From: Ga0077560 sp046330435
GTDB lineage: Bacteria > Actinomycetota > Thermoleophilia > Miltoncostaeales > Miltoncostaeaceae
NCBI GenBank assembly: GCA_046330435.1
Contig: JAXLST010000017.1
Coordinates: 1-64,000, forward strand
Direction: 5' to 3'
Length of the DNA: 64,000 bases
Within the stretch, counting starts at the first letter, position 1, and each line of letters opens with the position of its first letter. Below the pieces are notes generated by a model that saw only the letters and a program-made list of their open reading frames with translations, was not told the DNA's origin and did no database searches. Shown one piece after another: positions 37,025-45,219 of this stretch. The translations under genes were made by a program, and so were the position numbers.

Positions 37025-38776
37025 TCAGAACCGGCGGACGTGCCCGTGCTCGTCGGCGCCGATGCGGACGCCGCGGCTCGGCTCCTCGAACTCGAACTCC
37101 ATGGGGCCTGCGAAGACGTGGGCCCCGTTGTGCACGATGTCGGCGACCAGCCGGTCGGGCGTGTGGGTGGTGCCCTCCAGGACGACCTCGATGCGGCTGC
37201 CGCCGGATCCGCCCAGCTCGTGGACGTGGACGTTGCCGTTCACCCGGGCCTTTCCGCCGCGCAGCGTGGAGGTCGGCGCGTCGCAGGACAGGTCGCCGCC
37301 CACGAAGATGTCGCAGTTGAAGACGCCCTGCCCGGTGAGGACCAGCGAGCCGCTGGCCTCCAGCTCGCACGCCTGCAGGTAGGCGACGCGAACCTCGGCG
37401 GGCTCCGCCACCTGGCGCCGCATGGCGGCGACGTGCAGGTTGAGCTGGCCCACGAGCCCTCGCAGCTGGGCGGTGGACTGCAGCTCGTGCGCCCCCAGGC
37501 CCTCCACCACGTGGTCCACGGCGGTCACGGCGTCCTCGACCGCCGGCTCGAAGGTGCCGGCGATGTGCGTGCGGATCACCTCGCGCGCCTCGTGGAAGCG
37601 GGCGCGGACGTGGGAGAACTGCCCCTCCAGCAGGGCGAGCAGGGCCGCGCCGGGCTTGAGCTCCACCCCGCGGTCGCCGGCGGTGGCGGTGAGCTGGTCC
37701 ACGATGGCGGCCATCACGTCGAGCTGGTCGGGGGCGTCGCCGAGGGCGGTGAGGAGCTTCACCAGCACGGCCTGCCGGCCCCCGGCCCGCAGCCGGGAGT
37801 GGACGCAGGACCCGGTGATGGTGAGCGACCCGCCGGCCTCGACGTCGGCGTGGTCGATGCCGCCGACGATCTCGAGGTCGTGCTTGGCGCGCACGACCCG
37901 GCCCTCCTCGATGGAGCCGGTGACGATCAGGGACGCGAGCACGTCCACGTCGCCGGTGGAGACGTCGACGTCGCCGGTGAGGGTGATGCGCTCCTCCACG
38001 ATCACCATGGCGCCCGCGACGGCGGGGCGGCCGTCCACCCCGGCGACGAGGTGCAGCGTGCCGTCCTCGGTGAGCTCGCGGACGGTGCCCATCCCGGCGG
38101 CCAGCGGGGCGTCCTTCGGGTCGCGGGCCGGCAGGTCCTCGCCGGTGACGGTGCGGCCCGGGACGCCCGGGACCACCGGGGTCTTGGTGGCGAGCAGCGT
38201 CCCGCGCGGCACCGTGTGCAGCGGGTTGAGCTTGAGGGCGTCGGTGAAGTGCAGGGTCACCTGCGCGTCCTGCGGCGGCTGCGCGGGGACCCCGCGGGCG
38301 ACGATGCGGCCGGTGCCGTCGGAGGACCGCAGGGCGGCCTGCACCTCGCCGGGCAGCACGCCGAACGCGACGGCGGCCTCCGCGAGGGCGGCCTGCGCGT
38401 CGGCGTCGGTGGCCGGCGGGCCCTCGATCTTCTCGATGAGCTGCCGCTGCAGGATGATCTCCTGCGCGGGCGAGCGGTCCTCGAGCTCGTAGGTGAGGCC
38501 CGGGGCGCGCGAGACGGTCATGCGGGCCGTCAGCCGGTCGCCCGAGACGGCCACGGTGACGGTGGTGACCGGGTCCACGGATCCGGGGTCCACCTCGATG
38601 CCGTCGAGGCTGTGGAGCTCCACCCGGGAACCGGCGTCCTGGCCGTTCCGGCGGATCGTGATGCCGTCCCCGGCGATGACCACCGCGGGCCCCCCGTCGG
38701 GGTCCGCGTCCAGGACGAGGCGCCCGCCCACGACGCTCACCATCCCGATTCGCTTGGTGGCCACTTCGCTGCTCAT
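37025..38776 (-). CDS. FapA-family (DUF342) beta-helix protein
   Basis: The 583-aa cytoplasmic protein has the FapA layout: an N-terminal mixed domain (~1-200; TDALKLNPLHTVPRGTLLA), then a right-handed beta-helix region (~215-330) with GDVDVSTGDVDVLASLIVTG and GGSLTITGSCVHSRLRAGG, a helical coiled segment (~345-480) and a further beta-helix turn set (SGSLVLTGQGVFNCDIFVGG). Family members are polymer-forming scaffold-like proteins of unknown biochemical role. ATG 38776 has no evident Shine-Dalgarno. Some family members sit near motility or chemotaxis genes; none are here. Confidence 0.85.
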   Translation of the reverse strand: MSSEVATKRIGMVSVVGGRLVLDADPDGGPAVVIAGDGITIRRNGQDAGSRVELHSLDGIEVDPGSVDPVTTVTVAVSGDRLTARMTVSRAPGLTYELEDRSPAQEIILQRQLIEKIEGPPATDADAQAALAEAAVAFGVLPGEVQAALRSSDGTGRIVARGVPAQPPQDAQVTLHFTDALKLNPLHTVPRGTLLATKTPVVPGVPGRTVTGEDLPARDPKDAPLAAGMGTVRELTEDGTLHLVAGVDGRPAVAGAMVIVEERITLTGDVDVSTGDVDVLASLIVTGSIEEGRVVRAKHDLEIVGGIDHADVEAGGSLTITGSCVHSRLRAGGRQAVLVKLLTALGDAPDQLDVMAAIVDQLTATAGDRGVELKPGAALLALLEGQFSHVRARFHEAREVIRTHIAGTFEPAVEDAVTAVDHVVEGLGAHELQSTAQLRGLVGQLNLHVAAMRRQVAEPAEVRVAYLQACELEASGSLVLTGQGVFNCDIFVGGDLSCDAPTSTLRGGKARVNGNVHVHELGGSGGSRIEVVLEGTTHTPDRLVADIVHNGAHVFAGPMEFEFEEPSRGVRIGADEHGHVRRF

Positions 38777-38890
38777 GCAACAGGTATCGACCCGGCGCGG
38801 CGCCTGATGAGCGCACGTAGAGATTCCGCGCGTTCGTCTCCCCTGCTCCGCGGGTACTTCCGGCCCACAATCCGCCCGGGAGGAGCCGCC

Positions 38891-39628
38891 ATGCCGCGCC
38901 GCCTGCTCGTGATCGCGAACGAGACGATCGCCAGCCCGCACCTGGCCGAGGAGGTCCGCCGCCGCGCGGGCGGCGACGCGGACGTGCTGGTGGTGGCGCC
39001 CCGCCTGCACCGGGGGCGGCTGGACCACTGGCTGGGCTCCGGCGAGGACCGGGCCCATTCGGCGGCGGTCCGGCGGCTGGACGAGACGGTCGCGGCGTTG
39101 CGCGCGGGCGGACTGCGCGTGGAGGGCCGGGTGGGCGACGCGGACCCCCTGATGGCCCTCGACGACGCGGTGCGCGAGTTCGGACCGGACGAGGTCGTGA
39201 TCTCCACGCACCCGCCCGGCCGGTCGCAGTGGCTCGAACGCCGGATCGTGCAGGACGTGCGCGGCCGCTACGCGTTCCCGGTGACGCACCTGGTCGTGGA
39301 CCTGGAGGCCGGGACGATGTCGGTCGACGCCGACCGGGACCCCGCGGGGCCCGGCGAGGAACGGGTGCCGGTGTACCACGCGTCCGGCTACCACGAGGCG
39401 CTCCGCATCCGCCGCCGCGGCTTCCGCGACGCGGCGCGCCCCGGCGGCTGGGTGGAGGTGTCCACCGACGAGCCGCCCGCGGGCGACGACGCCGTGGTGT
39501 TCGCGGTGCGCCTGCCGCGCAGCGTCCTCGACGGCTGCGCGAGGGACGGCGACGGCGTCCGCGTGCCCGCCGCCCTGCTGGACGCCCACGGCCCGCCGGT
39601 GGAGACCGACACCAGCCACGCCGAATGA
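38891..39628 (+). CDS. Two-domain protein: USP-like plus possible ADP-ribosyltransferase-like C domain
   Basis: The first ~140 of 245 aa form a Rossmann-like domain of the universal-stress-protein type (RLLVIANETIASPHLAEEV start, GDADPLMALDDAVREFGPDEVVIST core). Residues ~155-240 read VPVYHASGYHEALRIRRRGF, then WVEVSTDEP and VVFAVRLP, a layout reminiscent of KptA/ART-type domains where a His in YHxS, a GF turn and a Ser-containing strand bind NAD. That second call is a weak resemblance only. ATG 38891 follows GGGAGGAG. A strong hairpin follows the stop. Confidence 0.7.
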   Translation: MPRRLLVIANETIASPHLAEEVRRRAGGDADVLVVAPRLHRGRLDHWLGSGEDRAHSAAVRRLDETVAALRAGGLRVEGRVGDADPLMALDDAVREFGPDEVVISTHPPGRSQWLERRIVQDVRGRYAFPVTHLVVDLEAGTMSVDADRDPAGPGEERVPVYHASGYHEALRIRRRGFRDAARPGGWVEVSTDEPPAGDDAVVFAVRLPRSVLDGCARDGDGVRVPAALLDAHGPPVETDTSHAE

Positions 39629-39640
39629 GCCAGGAAACGA

Positions 39641-39667
39641 CGAAACCCCGCCACGGGCGGGGTTTCG
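39641..39667. terminator. Bidirectional terminator after tRNA-Ala and the USP-like gene
   Basis: CGAAACCCCGCC (39641-39652) pairs perfectly with GGCGGGGTTTCG (39656-39667) around a three-base gap. On the minus strand it is followed by TCGTTTCC, so it fits best as the tRNA terminator; on the plus strand it begins 12 bases after the stop codon. Confidence 0.8.
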
Positions 39668-39671
39668 TAGG

Positions 39672-39744
39672 TGGAGGATACCGGGATCGAACCGGTGACC
39701 TTCGCGCTGCCAGCGCGACGCTCTCCCAGCTGAGCTAATCCCCC
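39672..39744 (-). tRNA. tRNA-Ala(GGC)
   Basis: A 73-base cloverleaf. Acceptor GGGGGAT pairs with ATCCTCC and includes the G3-U70 pair that marks alanine tRNAs. The D arm is GCTCAGCTGGGAGAGC, the anticodon loop CTGGCAG gives GGC (39711-39709), and the T arm holds TTCGATC. The discriminator is A. CCA is not fully encoded (the sequence continues CCT), so CCA would be added by the nucleotidyltransferase. Confidence 0.97.
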
Positions 39745-39755
39745 GGGGCCCGGGC

Positions 39756-39784
39756 AGTATAGGCGACGTGCCCGCACGCTCCAA
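39756..39784 (-). promoter_or_regulatory. Promoter of tRNA-Ala
   Basis: TTGGAG (39784-39779) and TATACT (39761-39756) are separated by exactly 17 bases on the minus strand. Transcription would begin about five bases before the mature tRNA 5' end. Confidence 0.6.
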
Positions 39785-39810
39785 GGCATGCGGACGCGCG
39801 CCCGGCGGCC

Positions 39811-40200
39811 TCAGGACGCGGCCAGCTCCAGGGTCTCCTGCGGCGCCTCGCCCCACAGCCGGTCGAGGCGGTAGAACTCCCGCGCCTGCGGCGTGAAGAC
39901 GTGGACGACGACGTCCAGGTAGTCCATGAGGATCCACTCGGCCTCCCGCTCCCCCTCGATGCGGCGGGGAGAGGTGCCCTGCTCCTTGAGCTGCTTGCGG
40001 ATCTCGTCGGAGATGGCCTTCGTCTGGCGGGGCGTGGAGCCGGTGCAGACGATCATGTAGTCGGTGTAGACGACCAGCTCGCGCATGTCGATGAGGACGA
40101 TGTCGCGGGCTTTCTTGTCGGCGGCGGCCGACGCGGCCGCCCTGGCGAGCTCGAGAGGGTTCGCGGCGAACTCCTGTTCCGTGATGCTGTTCCGGGTCAC
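39811..40200 (-). CDS. rsfS: Ribosomal silencing factor RsfS
   Basis: RsfS binds L14 and keeps ribosomal subunits apart under stress. The 129-aa protein has the family core KARDIVLIDMRELVVYTDYM, CTGSTPRQTKAISDEI, EAEWILMDYLDVVVHVF and FYRLDRLW. GTG 40200 is chosen because the upstream residues are low-complexity Arg/Gly; ATG 40227 is an alternative. It follows nadD, the usual order. Confidence 0.93.
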   Translation of the reverse strand: MTRNSITEQEFAANPLELARAAASAAADKKARDIVLIDMRELVVYTDYMIVCTGSTPRQTKAISDEIRKQLKEQGTSPRRIEGEREAEWILMDYLDVVVHVFTPQAREFYRLDRLWGEAPQETLELAAS

Positions 40201-40242
40201 GGTACGGCCCCCGCGCGCGGCGCGCAACCGTCCGCGGGTCCG

Positions 40243-40827
40243 TCAGTCCCGCAGGAGGGGCTCCACGCCCTCGGGGACCAGGTACCGCACGGGCGCGCCC
40301 TCCTCCAGGCGGCGGCGGACCATCGTCGAGGACACGCCGATCTCCGGCGCCTCGACCACGTCGACCCGCCCCGGTGCGACCCGGTCGGCGGTCTCCCGGA
40401 TGCGCTCCGCGCTCCACCCTGCGCGCGGCACCACCGCGATGCGCGCCAGCGACAGCAGCCGCGCCGGGTCGTGCCAGGCGGGCAGCGTCTCCAGGCGGTC
40501 GGCGCCGAGCATGAACCACAGCTCCGCGCCGGGGTGCTCGCGGGCGATGAGCTCCAGGGTGTCGGCGGTGTAGCTCGGCCCGTCGCGGTCCACCTCCACG
40601 CGGGAGCACGCGAGCCCCGGGTGCCCGGCGACCGCGGCCTCCACCATCCGCACCCGCCGCCCGGCGTCGAAGCGCGGGGCGGGACGGTCGGTGGGCGTCC
40701 CCACGGGCACCAGCAGCATCAGGTCGAGCCGCAGGCGCCACCAGGCCTCCTGGGCCAGGATGACGTGCCCGATGTGCGGCGGGTCGAAGGCGCCCCCCAG
40801 CACCCCGACGCGCCGGGCGGTGCTCAC
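40243..40827 (-). CDS. nadD: Nicotinate-nucleotide adenylyltransferase
   Basis: NadD makes deamido-NAD from nicotinate mononucleotide and ATP. The 194-aa nucleotidyltransferase has VLGGAFDPPHIGHVILA (HxGH type), FMLGADRLETLPAWH, and the second ATP motif VSSTMVRRRL. GTG 40827 overlaps the proA stop by four bases. Confidence 0.95.
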   Translation of the reverse strand: MSTARRVGVLGGAFDPPHIGHVILAQEAWWRLRLDLMLLVPVGTPTDRPAPRFDAGRRVRMVEAAVAGHPGLACSRVEVDRDGPSYTADTLELIAREHPGAELWFMLGADRLETLPAWHDPARLLSLARIAVVPRAGWSAERIRETADRVAPGRVDVVEAPEIGVSSTMVRRRLEEGAPVRYLVPEGVEPLLRD

Positions 40828-41981
40828 GGGACCTGCCCCTGCCCCTCGCCGGCCAGCCGGGTGGTGGTGAGGGCGGTCAGCGTCACGGGCCCGCCGCGGC
40901 CGCCCGGCGGGGCGGCGACGCCCAGGGCGGCGCCCACCCCCAGCCCCTCGCCCTCCACGATGCGGGGCGACGCGTTGACCAGCACGCAGCCCGCCGAGAC
41001 GGCGCGCCGGAAGCGGTCGGCCTCCTGGGAGCCGGCGGCGATGATGCAGGCCAGCTGCCCGGTGCCCTCGGACTCCACGACCGCGGCGGCCTCGTCCAGT
41101 GAGCGGACCATGCGCGCGACCACGCCGTGGGCCGCGAGCGCCTCGCGGGCCGACGGCGCGAACGCCGCGGCCACGGCCTCGTGGATGAGCACGGCCTCGG
41201 TGAGGGTCTGCTCGCGGGGCCGCTGGGTCGCGAGGCTCATCACGACGCCCGCCGCCACGTCGGGGTCCGCGCCGGCGTCCACGTAGACGTGGGCGACGCC
41301 GTGCGGCGCCCGCAGCACCGGCATCGCGGCCGTCCCGGCGATGCGCTCCACCTCCTCGGCGTCGCCGCGCACCAGCAGCAGGTCGATGTAGGCGTCGAGC
41401 GCCAGCAGCCGGTCGAGCTCGGCGGCGTCCGGCCCGATGGTGGCCAGCGTCGCCTGAGGGAATCCCGCCTCCCGCAGGCCGCCCTCCAGCACCTCGTTGA
41501 CGATGCGGGTGGTCCGCCGGGCGGCCGCGCCGCCGCGCAGCACCACGGCGTTCCCCGAACGGATGCACATCGCCGCGGCGTCGGTGGTCACGTGCGGGGC
41601 GGCCTCGTACACGACGGCCACCAGGCCCAGCGGGATGCGCTCGTGCCCCACGGACATGCCGTTGGGCAGCCGGCGGGCATGCTCGGTGCGGCCGATGGGG
41701 TCGGGCAGGGCCGCGACGCGCCGCATGCGGTCCGCCATCGCGGCGATGCGGTCGCCGTCCAGCAGCAGCACGTCGAGGGCGCGGGCGTCCAGGCCGGCCC
41801 GCTTGGCCTCGGCCATGTCCTCGTGGTTGTCGCGCAGGATCTCGTCGGCGCGGCGGCCGAGGGCGTCGGCCATCTCCAGGAGCGCCGCCGAGCGCCGCTC
41901 GCCGGTGGTGGCCCCCACCTCGCGCGCCGCGGCGGCGCCCTCGGCGACCACCCGCTCCAGGTTGGAGGTGCGGCGGCCCAT
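40824..41981 (-). CDS. proA: ProA-like protein (gamma-glutamyl phosphate reductase family) without catalytic Cys
   Basis: The gene lies where proA is expected, after proB, sharing one base (TGATG). The 385-aa chain has the family fold: PLGLVAVVYEAAPHVTTDA, CIRSGNAVVLRGG, VYVDAGADPDVA and NASPRIVEG. ProA reduces gamma-glutamyl phosphate through a thiohemiacetal on the Cys of the TQRPxxCNxxET motif. Here that stretch reads TQRPREQTLTEAVL: Gln replaces Cys and Thr replaces Asn. The later GLGAEIGIST and HARGP motifs are also altered (GVGAALGVAA, GGRGGP). Reductase activity by the known mechanism is unlikely unless another residue substitutes. Confidence 0.85.
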   Translation of the reverse strand: MGRRTSNLERVVAEGAAAAREVGATTGERRSAALLEMADALGRRADEILRDNHEDMAEAKRAGLDARALDVLLLDGDRIAAMADRMRRVAALPDPIGRTEHARRLPNGMSVGHERIPLGLVAVVYEAAPHVTTDAAAMCIRSGNAVVLRGGAAARRTTRIVNEVLEGGLREAGFPQATLATIGPDAAELDRLLALDAYIDLLLVRGDAEEVERIAGTAAMPVLRAPHGVAHVYVDAGADPDVAAGVVMSLATQRPREQTLTEAVLIHEAVAAAFAPSAREALAAHGVVARMVRSLDEAAAVVESEGTGQLACIIAAGSQEADRFRRAVSAGCVLVNASPRIVEGEGLGVGAALGVAAPPGGRGGPVTLTALTTTRLAGEGQGQVP

Positions 41982-43078
41982 CAGTCGCCGTCCAGCACGA
42001 ACTGGTCGCGGTGGATGACCTCGGGGGCGGCCTCGGGGAGGCGGGCGGCGACCTCCTCGGACTTCAGCCCGGCGATCATCCGGATCTCGTCGGCCGACAG
42101 GGCGCTGATGCCCTTGCCGACCAGCACGCCGCCCTCGTCGACCACCTCCACGGCGTCGCCGCCGGCGAAGTGCCCCTCCGCGCCGCGCACGCCCACCGCC
42201 AGCAGCGAGGTGCCGCGCACCCGCAGCGCCCGGGCGGCACCGGCGTCCACCCGGACGCGCCCCAGCGCGGGCTTGGCGTACCGCAGCCACAGCTTGAAGG
42301 CGGACTCCCGCTTGCTCTGCGGACGGAAGCGGGTCCCCACATGGCTGCCGGAGGCCACCGCCGGGATGAGGCCGTCGGCCTGCCCGGCACCGATCACGCA
42401 TGTCACGCCGGCGGCGGTCGCCATGCTCGCCGAGGCGATCTTGGAGCTCACACCGCCGCGGCCGATGCCGGAGCCGGCCAGGTCGGACAGCGGCACGTCG
42501 GCCGGCCGTGTGCCGGCCGGGACGTCGCCCAGGAGCTCCGGCGCGCCGTCCGGGCCGTCGACGTAGAGGCCCTCCCGGTCGGTGAGCAGCACCAGCCAGG
42601 TCGCACCCAGCAGGATCGCGACCTGCGCGGCCAGCACGTCGTTGTCACCGAAGGTGAGCTCGTCGGTGGCGGTGGTGTCGTTCTCGTTGATCACCGGCAC
42701 CACGCCCAGCTCCAGCAGCCGCTGTAACGTGTTCCGCGCGTTGACGTAGCTGGCGCGGCGGTCCAGGTCGGAGGAGGTGAGCAGGACCTGGGCCGGGGTC
42801 ACGCCATGGGCGCCGAACAGGTCCAGGTACCGCTGGAACAGCACGCCCTGCCCCACCGCGGAGGCGGCCTGCAGGTCCGGCAGGGCCGTCGGGCGCTCGC
42901 GGATGCCCAGCCGGCCGAGACCGCAGGCGATGGCGCCGCTGCTGACCAGCACCGGGCGGTGCCCCTGCCGCAGCACGCGGACGAGGTCCCGCACGCGGGC
43001 CTCCATGAGCTCCTCGCGCAGGTTGCCGTCGCCGTCGACCAGGGTCGACGAGCCCAGCTTGGCGACCAGGACGCTCAC
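41981..43078 (-). CDS. proB: Glutamate 5-kinase
   Basis: ProB phosphorylates glutamate in the first step of proline synthesis. The 365-aa protein has the amino-acid kinase domain (VAKLGSSTLVD, VSSGAIACGLGRLG, QVLLTSSDL, VINENDTTATDELTFGDND, GRGGVSSKIASASMAT) and a C-terminal PUA domain (~275-360). All kinase motifs look intact, in contrast to its partner ProA. GTG 43078 overlaps the obg stop by four bases. Confidence 0.95.
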   Translation of the reverse strand: MSVLVAKLGSSTLVDGDGNLREELMEARVRDLVRVLRQGHRPVLVSSGAIACGLGRLGIRERPTALPDLQAASAVGQGVLFQRYLDLFGAHGVTPAQVLLTSSDLDRRASYVNARNTLQRLLELGVVPVINENDTTATDELTFGDNDVLAAQVAILLGATWLVLLTDREGLYVDGPDGAPELLGDVPAGTRPADVPLSDLAGSGIGRGGVSSKIASASMATAAGVTCVIGAGQADGLIPAVASGSHVGTRFRPQSKRESAFKLWLRYAKPALGRVRVDAGAARALRVRGTSLLAVGVRGAEGHFAGGDAVEVVDEGGVLVGKGISALSADEIRMIAGLKSEEVAARLPEAAPEVIHRDQFVLDGD

Positions 43079-44022
43079 GCCGCCGCCGGGGCGGCGCCGA
43101 GCGCCCGCACCAGGGCCTCCCGCAGGGCGCCGATCCCCTCGCCCGTCTCGCTGTCGACCGCGAAGTCCGCCCAGTCCGGCCGGTCCCCCGGGTCCGCGTG
43201 GGTGGCGACCACCCATTCCGCGACGCCCTCACGCAGATACGTCCCGAAGCCCTCACGGGCGCGGGCGATGCGCTCGGCGGCCGGCTCCTCGTCCGACGCG
43301 TCGACGCAGTGCAGGATCACGCGGGCCCGCTCGCACTGCACCAGGTGGGAGTCCTCGCGCGGCGTGCCGTCGGCGGCGAGGCCCGGCAGGTCGATCACGG
43401 TGAACAGGTGGCCCTCGTCGTCCTCCAGCGGGCCCAGCGCCGGCTCCTTGGTGGAGTGCGGCCAGGCGGCGACCGTCGCGCCGGCGCCCGTGAGGGCCAC
43501 CAGCAGGGCGCTCTTGCCGGAGTTCGGCAGCCCCACCAGCGCGACGTCCACGGCGAGGCGCAGCTCGAGGGTGAGCCAGGTCTCCTCGCCGGGCATCCCC
43601 GGCACGGTCTCCCGCGGGGCCTGGTGGGTGGAGCTCCGGAACGCGCGGTTGCCGACGCCGCCCTCCCCGCCGCGTGCCACCTGCACGCGGTCGCCGGGGT
43701 GGTCGAGCTCGGCGATGACCTCGTCGTCGCGCAGCACGCGCGTGCCCGGGGGCACGGCGATCTCCAGGTCGTCGCCCGCCCGGCCGCGCTTCACGCGGCC
43801 CTCGCCGGCACCCCCGGCCTGGGCCTTGTGGTGCACGGCGCGCCGGAACCGGGTGAGGTCCTTCTCCTGCTCGTCCGCGACCACGAACACGCGGCCGCCC
43901 CGGCCGCCGTTGCCGCCGTCCGGACCGCCGCGCGGGATGTACTTCTCACGGCGGAACGACAGGCAGCCGCCGCCGCCGTGGCCACCCTCGACGTGGATGC
44001 GCGCCCTGTCGGTGAAGGGCAC
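43075..44022 (-). CDS. obg: Obg-family GTPase, short form
   Basis: This 315-aa GTPase of 50S assembly has the glycine-rich Obg fold (~2-155: HVEGGHGGGGCLSFRREKY, GGPDGGNGGRGG) and a G domain with G1 VGLPNSGKSALL and G3 DLPG. The G4 motif NKxD, which reads guanine, appears as THAD, and the switch I stretch (WPHSTKEPALG) deviates from YPFTTLxPNLG. The C-terminal OCT domain is absent. GTG 44022 starts eight bases after rpmA. Orthology by position is good; nucleotide preference is uncertain. Confidence 0.9.
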   Translation of the reverse strand: MPFTDRARIHVEGGHGGGGCLSFRREKYIPRGGPDGGNGGRGGRVFVVADEQEKDLTRFRRAVHHKAQAGGAGEGRVKRGRAGDDLEIAVPPGTRVLRDDEVIAELDHPGDRVQVARGGEGGVGNRAFRSSTHQAPRETVPGMPGEETWLTLELRLAVDVALVGLPNSGKSALLVALTGAGATVAAWPHSTKEPALGPLEDDEGHLFTVIDLPGLAADGTPREDSHLVQCERARVILHCVDASDEEPAAERIARAREGFGTYLREGVAEWVVATHADPGDRPDWADFAVDSETGEGIGALREALVRALGAAPAAA

Positions 44023-44030
44023 GGCCGCGC

Positions 44031-44297
44031 TTACTGGGCTGCCGCGGCCTCCGCGTGCACGAACACTCGCCGGCCCTTGCGGCCGTTGGTGAACTCAACG
44101 CGGCCCGAGACCGTTGCGAAGATCGTGTAGTCGCGGCCCATGCCCGTGCCGTCGGCCGGCTTGAACTCGCTGCCGCGCTGCCGGACGATGATCGACCCGG
44201 CGGGAACCACCTGGCCGGCGAACACCTTCACCCCGAGGCGCTTCGCCTTGGAGTCGCGTCCGTTCCGGCTGGAGCCGCCACCCTTCTTGTGAGCCAT
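44031..44297 (-). CDS. rpmA: 50S ribosomal protein L27
   Basis: The 88-aa protein begins AHKKGGGSSRNGRDSKAKRLG, the conserved tail that reaches the peptidyl-transferase centre; no extra N-terminal cleavage peptide of the Firmicutes type is present. It sits between rplU and obg as in nearly all bacteria. Confidence 0.97.
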   Translation of the reverse strand: MAHKKGGGSSRNGRDSKAKRLGVKVFAGQVVPAGSIIVRQRGSEFKPADGTGMGRDYTIFATVSGRVEFTNGRKGRRVFVHAEAAAAQ

Positions 44298-44305
44298 TTC
44301 CTACC

Positions 44306-44602
44306 TCAGCCGATCGACTCGATGCGGATGCGCGAGAGGCGGGAGCGGTGCCCGCGCTTGCGCTTGCTGTCCTTCTTCGCCCGGTAGGTGAACGCGATGA
44401 GCTTGGGGCCCAGCACGTGCTCCTCGACCGTGGCGTTCACGCTGCCGCCGTCCGACAGGGCGCCACCGGAGACCCCGGTCGCGAGCACGGTCGGCGAGAA
44501 GCTGTCGCCGGGCTCGTGCGCGAGGCGGTCGACGAGCAGGCGCTCGCCCTCGCGAACCTTGTACTGCTTGCCCGACAGGGCGATCACGGCGTAATCCGGC
44601 AC
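44306..44602 (-). CDS. rplU: 50S ribosomal protein L21
   Basis: The 98-aa protein binds 23S rRNA. It shows YAVIALSGKQYKVREGERL at the start and KKDSKRKRGHRSRLSRI at the end. GTG 44602 is chosen because GGGAG lies five bases upstream and the family starts there. First gene of the rplU-rpmA-obg-proB-proA-nadD-rsfS run. Confidence 0.96.
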   Translation of the reverse strand: MPDYAVIALSGKQYKVREGERLLVDRLAHEPGDSFSPTVLATGVSGGALSDGGSVNATVEEHVLGPKLIAFTYRAKKDSKRKRGHRSRLSRIRIESIG

Positions 44603-44637
44603 CACTTCTCCCACGACACGGGTCGGAACGACGGCGG

Positions 44638-44643
44638 AGGATA
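44638..44643 (-). promoter_or_regulatory. Possible -10 box of the rplU operon
   Basis: TATCCT on the minus strand, 35 bases before the rplU start. No clear -35. It lies in the short gap between rplU and the tetR stop. Confidence 0.35.
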
Positions 44644-44673
44644 GCACGGGTTCCCGCGCGTGTCCGGACCCCG

Positions 44674-45216
44674 TCAGAGGGCCTGGCACATGCGGTCCGT
44701 CCAATCCGGTCCGCCCAGCAGCTCGGGCAGCTCCAGGGCGGCCACCACGTTCAGCAGCATGCCCATCGCGAAGAACTCCCGCAAGCGGTCCGGCGTGGCG
44801 CCGCTGAGCTCGGCGACGCGCGCGCGCAGCCCGGCCATCCGCTCGCGCACGACGGCCTTGACGTGGTCGTCGCCGGACGCCGCGAACGCCTGCAGGAGCA
44901 TCATCAGCAGCGTCCGGTCCTCCAGCAGCCGCCCGTAGGCGGCGCCCATGGCCTGCAGCGGGTCGCCCTCCCCCGCCCCGGCGGCCGCGTCGGCGAAGGC
45001 GTCCTCCACCGCCGTGAAGGCGCGGTCGAGGGCCGCCTCGAACACGGCGCGCTTGGAGCCGAACAGGCGGATCACGTACGGCTGGGAGATGCCGGCGCGC
45101 CGCGCGACGGCGTCCGTGGTGGCCTTCTCGAAGCCGTGCGCGGCGAACTCCTGCAGCGCGGCGTCCACGATCGCGACGCGGCGTTCATCGGCGGAGAGGC
45201 GGGGTGCGGTGGTCAT
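44674..45216 (-). CDS. TetR-family repressor of the adjacent efflux gene
   Basis: The 180-aa protein has a TetR-type helix-turn-helix (residues ~10-57: AIVDAALQEFAAHGFEKAT, VARRAGISQPYVIRLFGSK) and a helical ligand domain. ATG 45216 lies eight bases after a TAACAT box, so its transcript may be leaderless. It is divergent from an MFS transporter, and the 80-base gap holds two copies of a GTTATC-AGCC-GATAAC palindrome, so it most likely represses the transporter and itself. Inducer unknown. Confidence 0.9.
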   Translation of the reverse strand: MTTAPRLSADERRVAIVDAALQEFAAHGFEKATTDAVARRAGISQPYVIRLFGSKRAVFEAALDRAFTAVEDAFADAAAGAGEGDPLQAMGAAYGRLLEDRTLLMMLLQAFAASGDDHVKAVVRERMAGLRARVAELSGATPDRLREFFAMGMLLNVVAALELPELLGGPDWTDRMCQAL

Positions 45217-45219
45217 GGG

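Noticed and set aside
37025..40741. Minus-strand open frame of 1,238 codons joining rsfS, the tRNA region and the FapA-like gene
   Set aside because: Only the part from ATG 38776 matches a family; the upstream part is out of frame with nadD and rsfS and crosses the tRNA gene.
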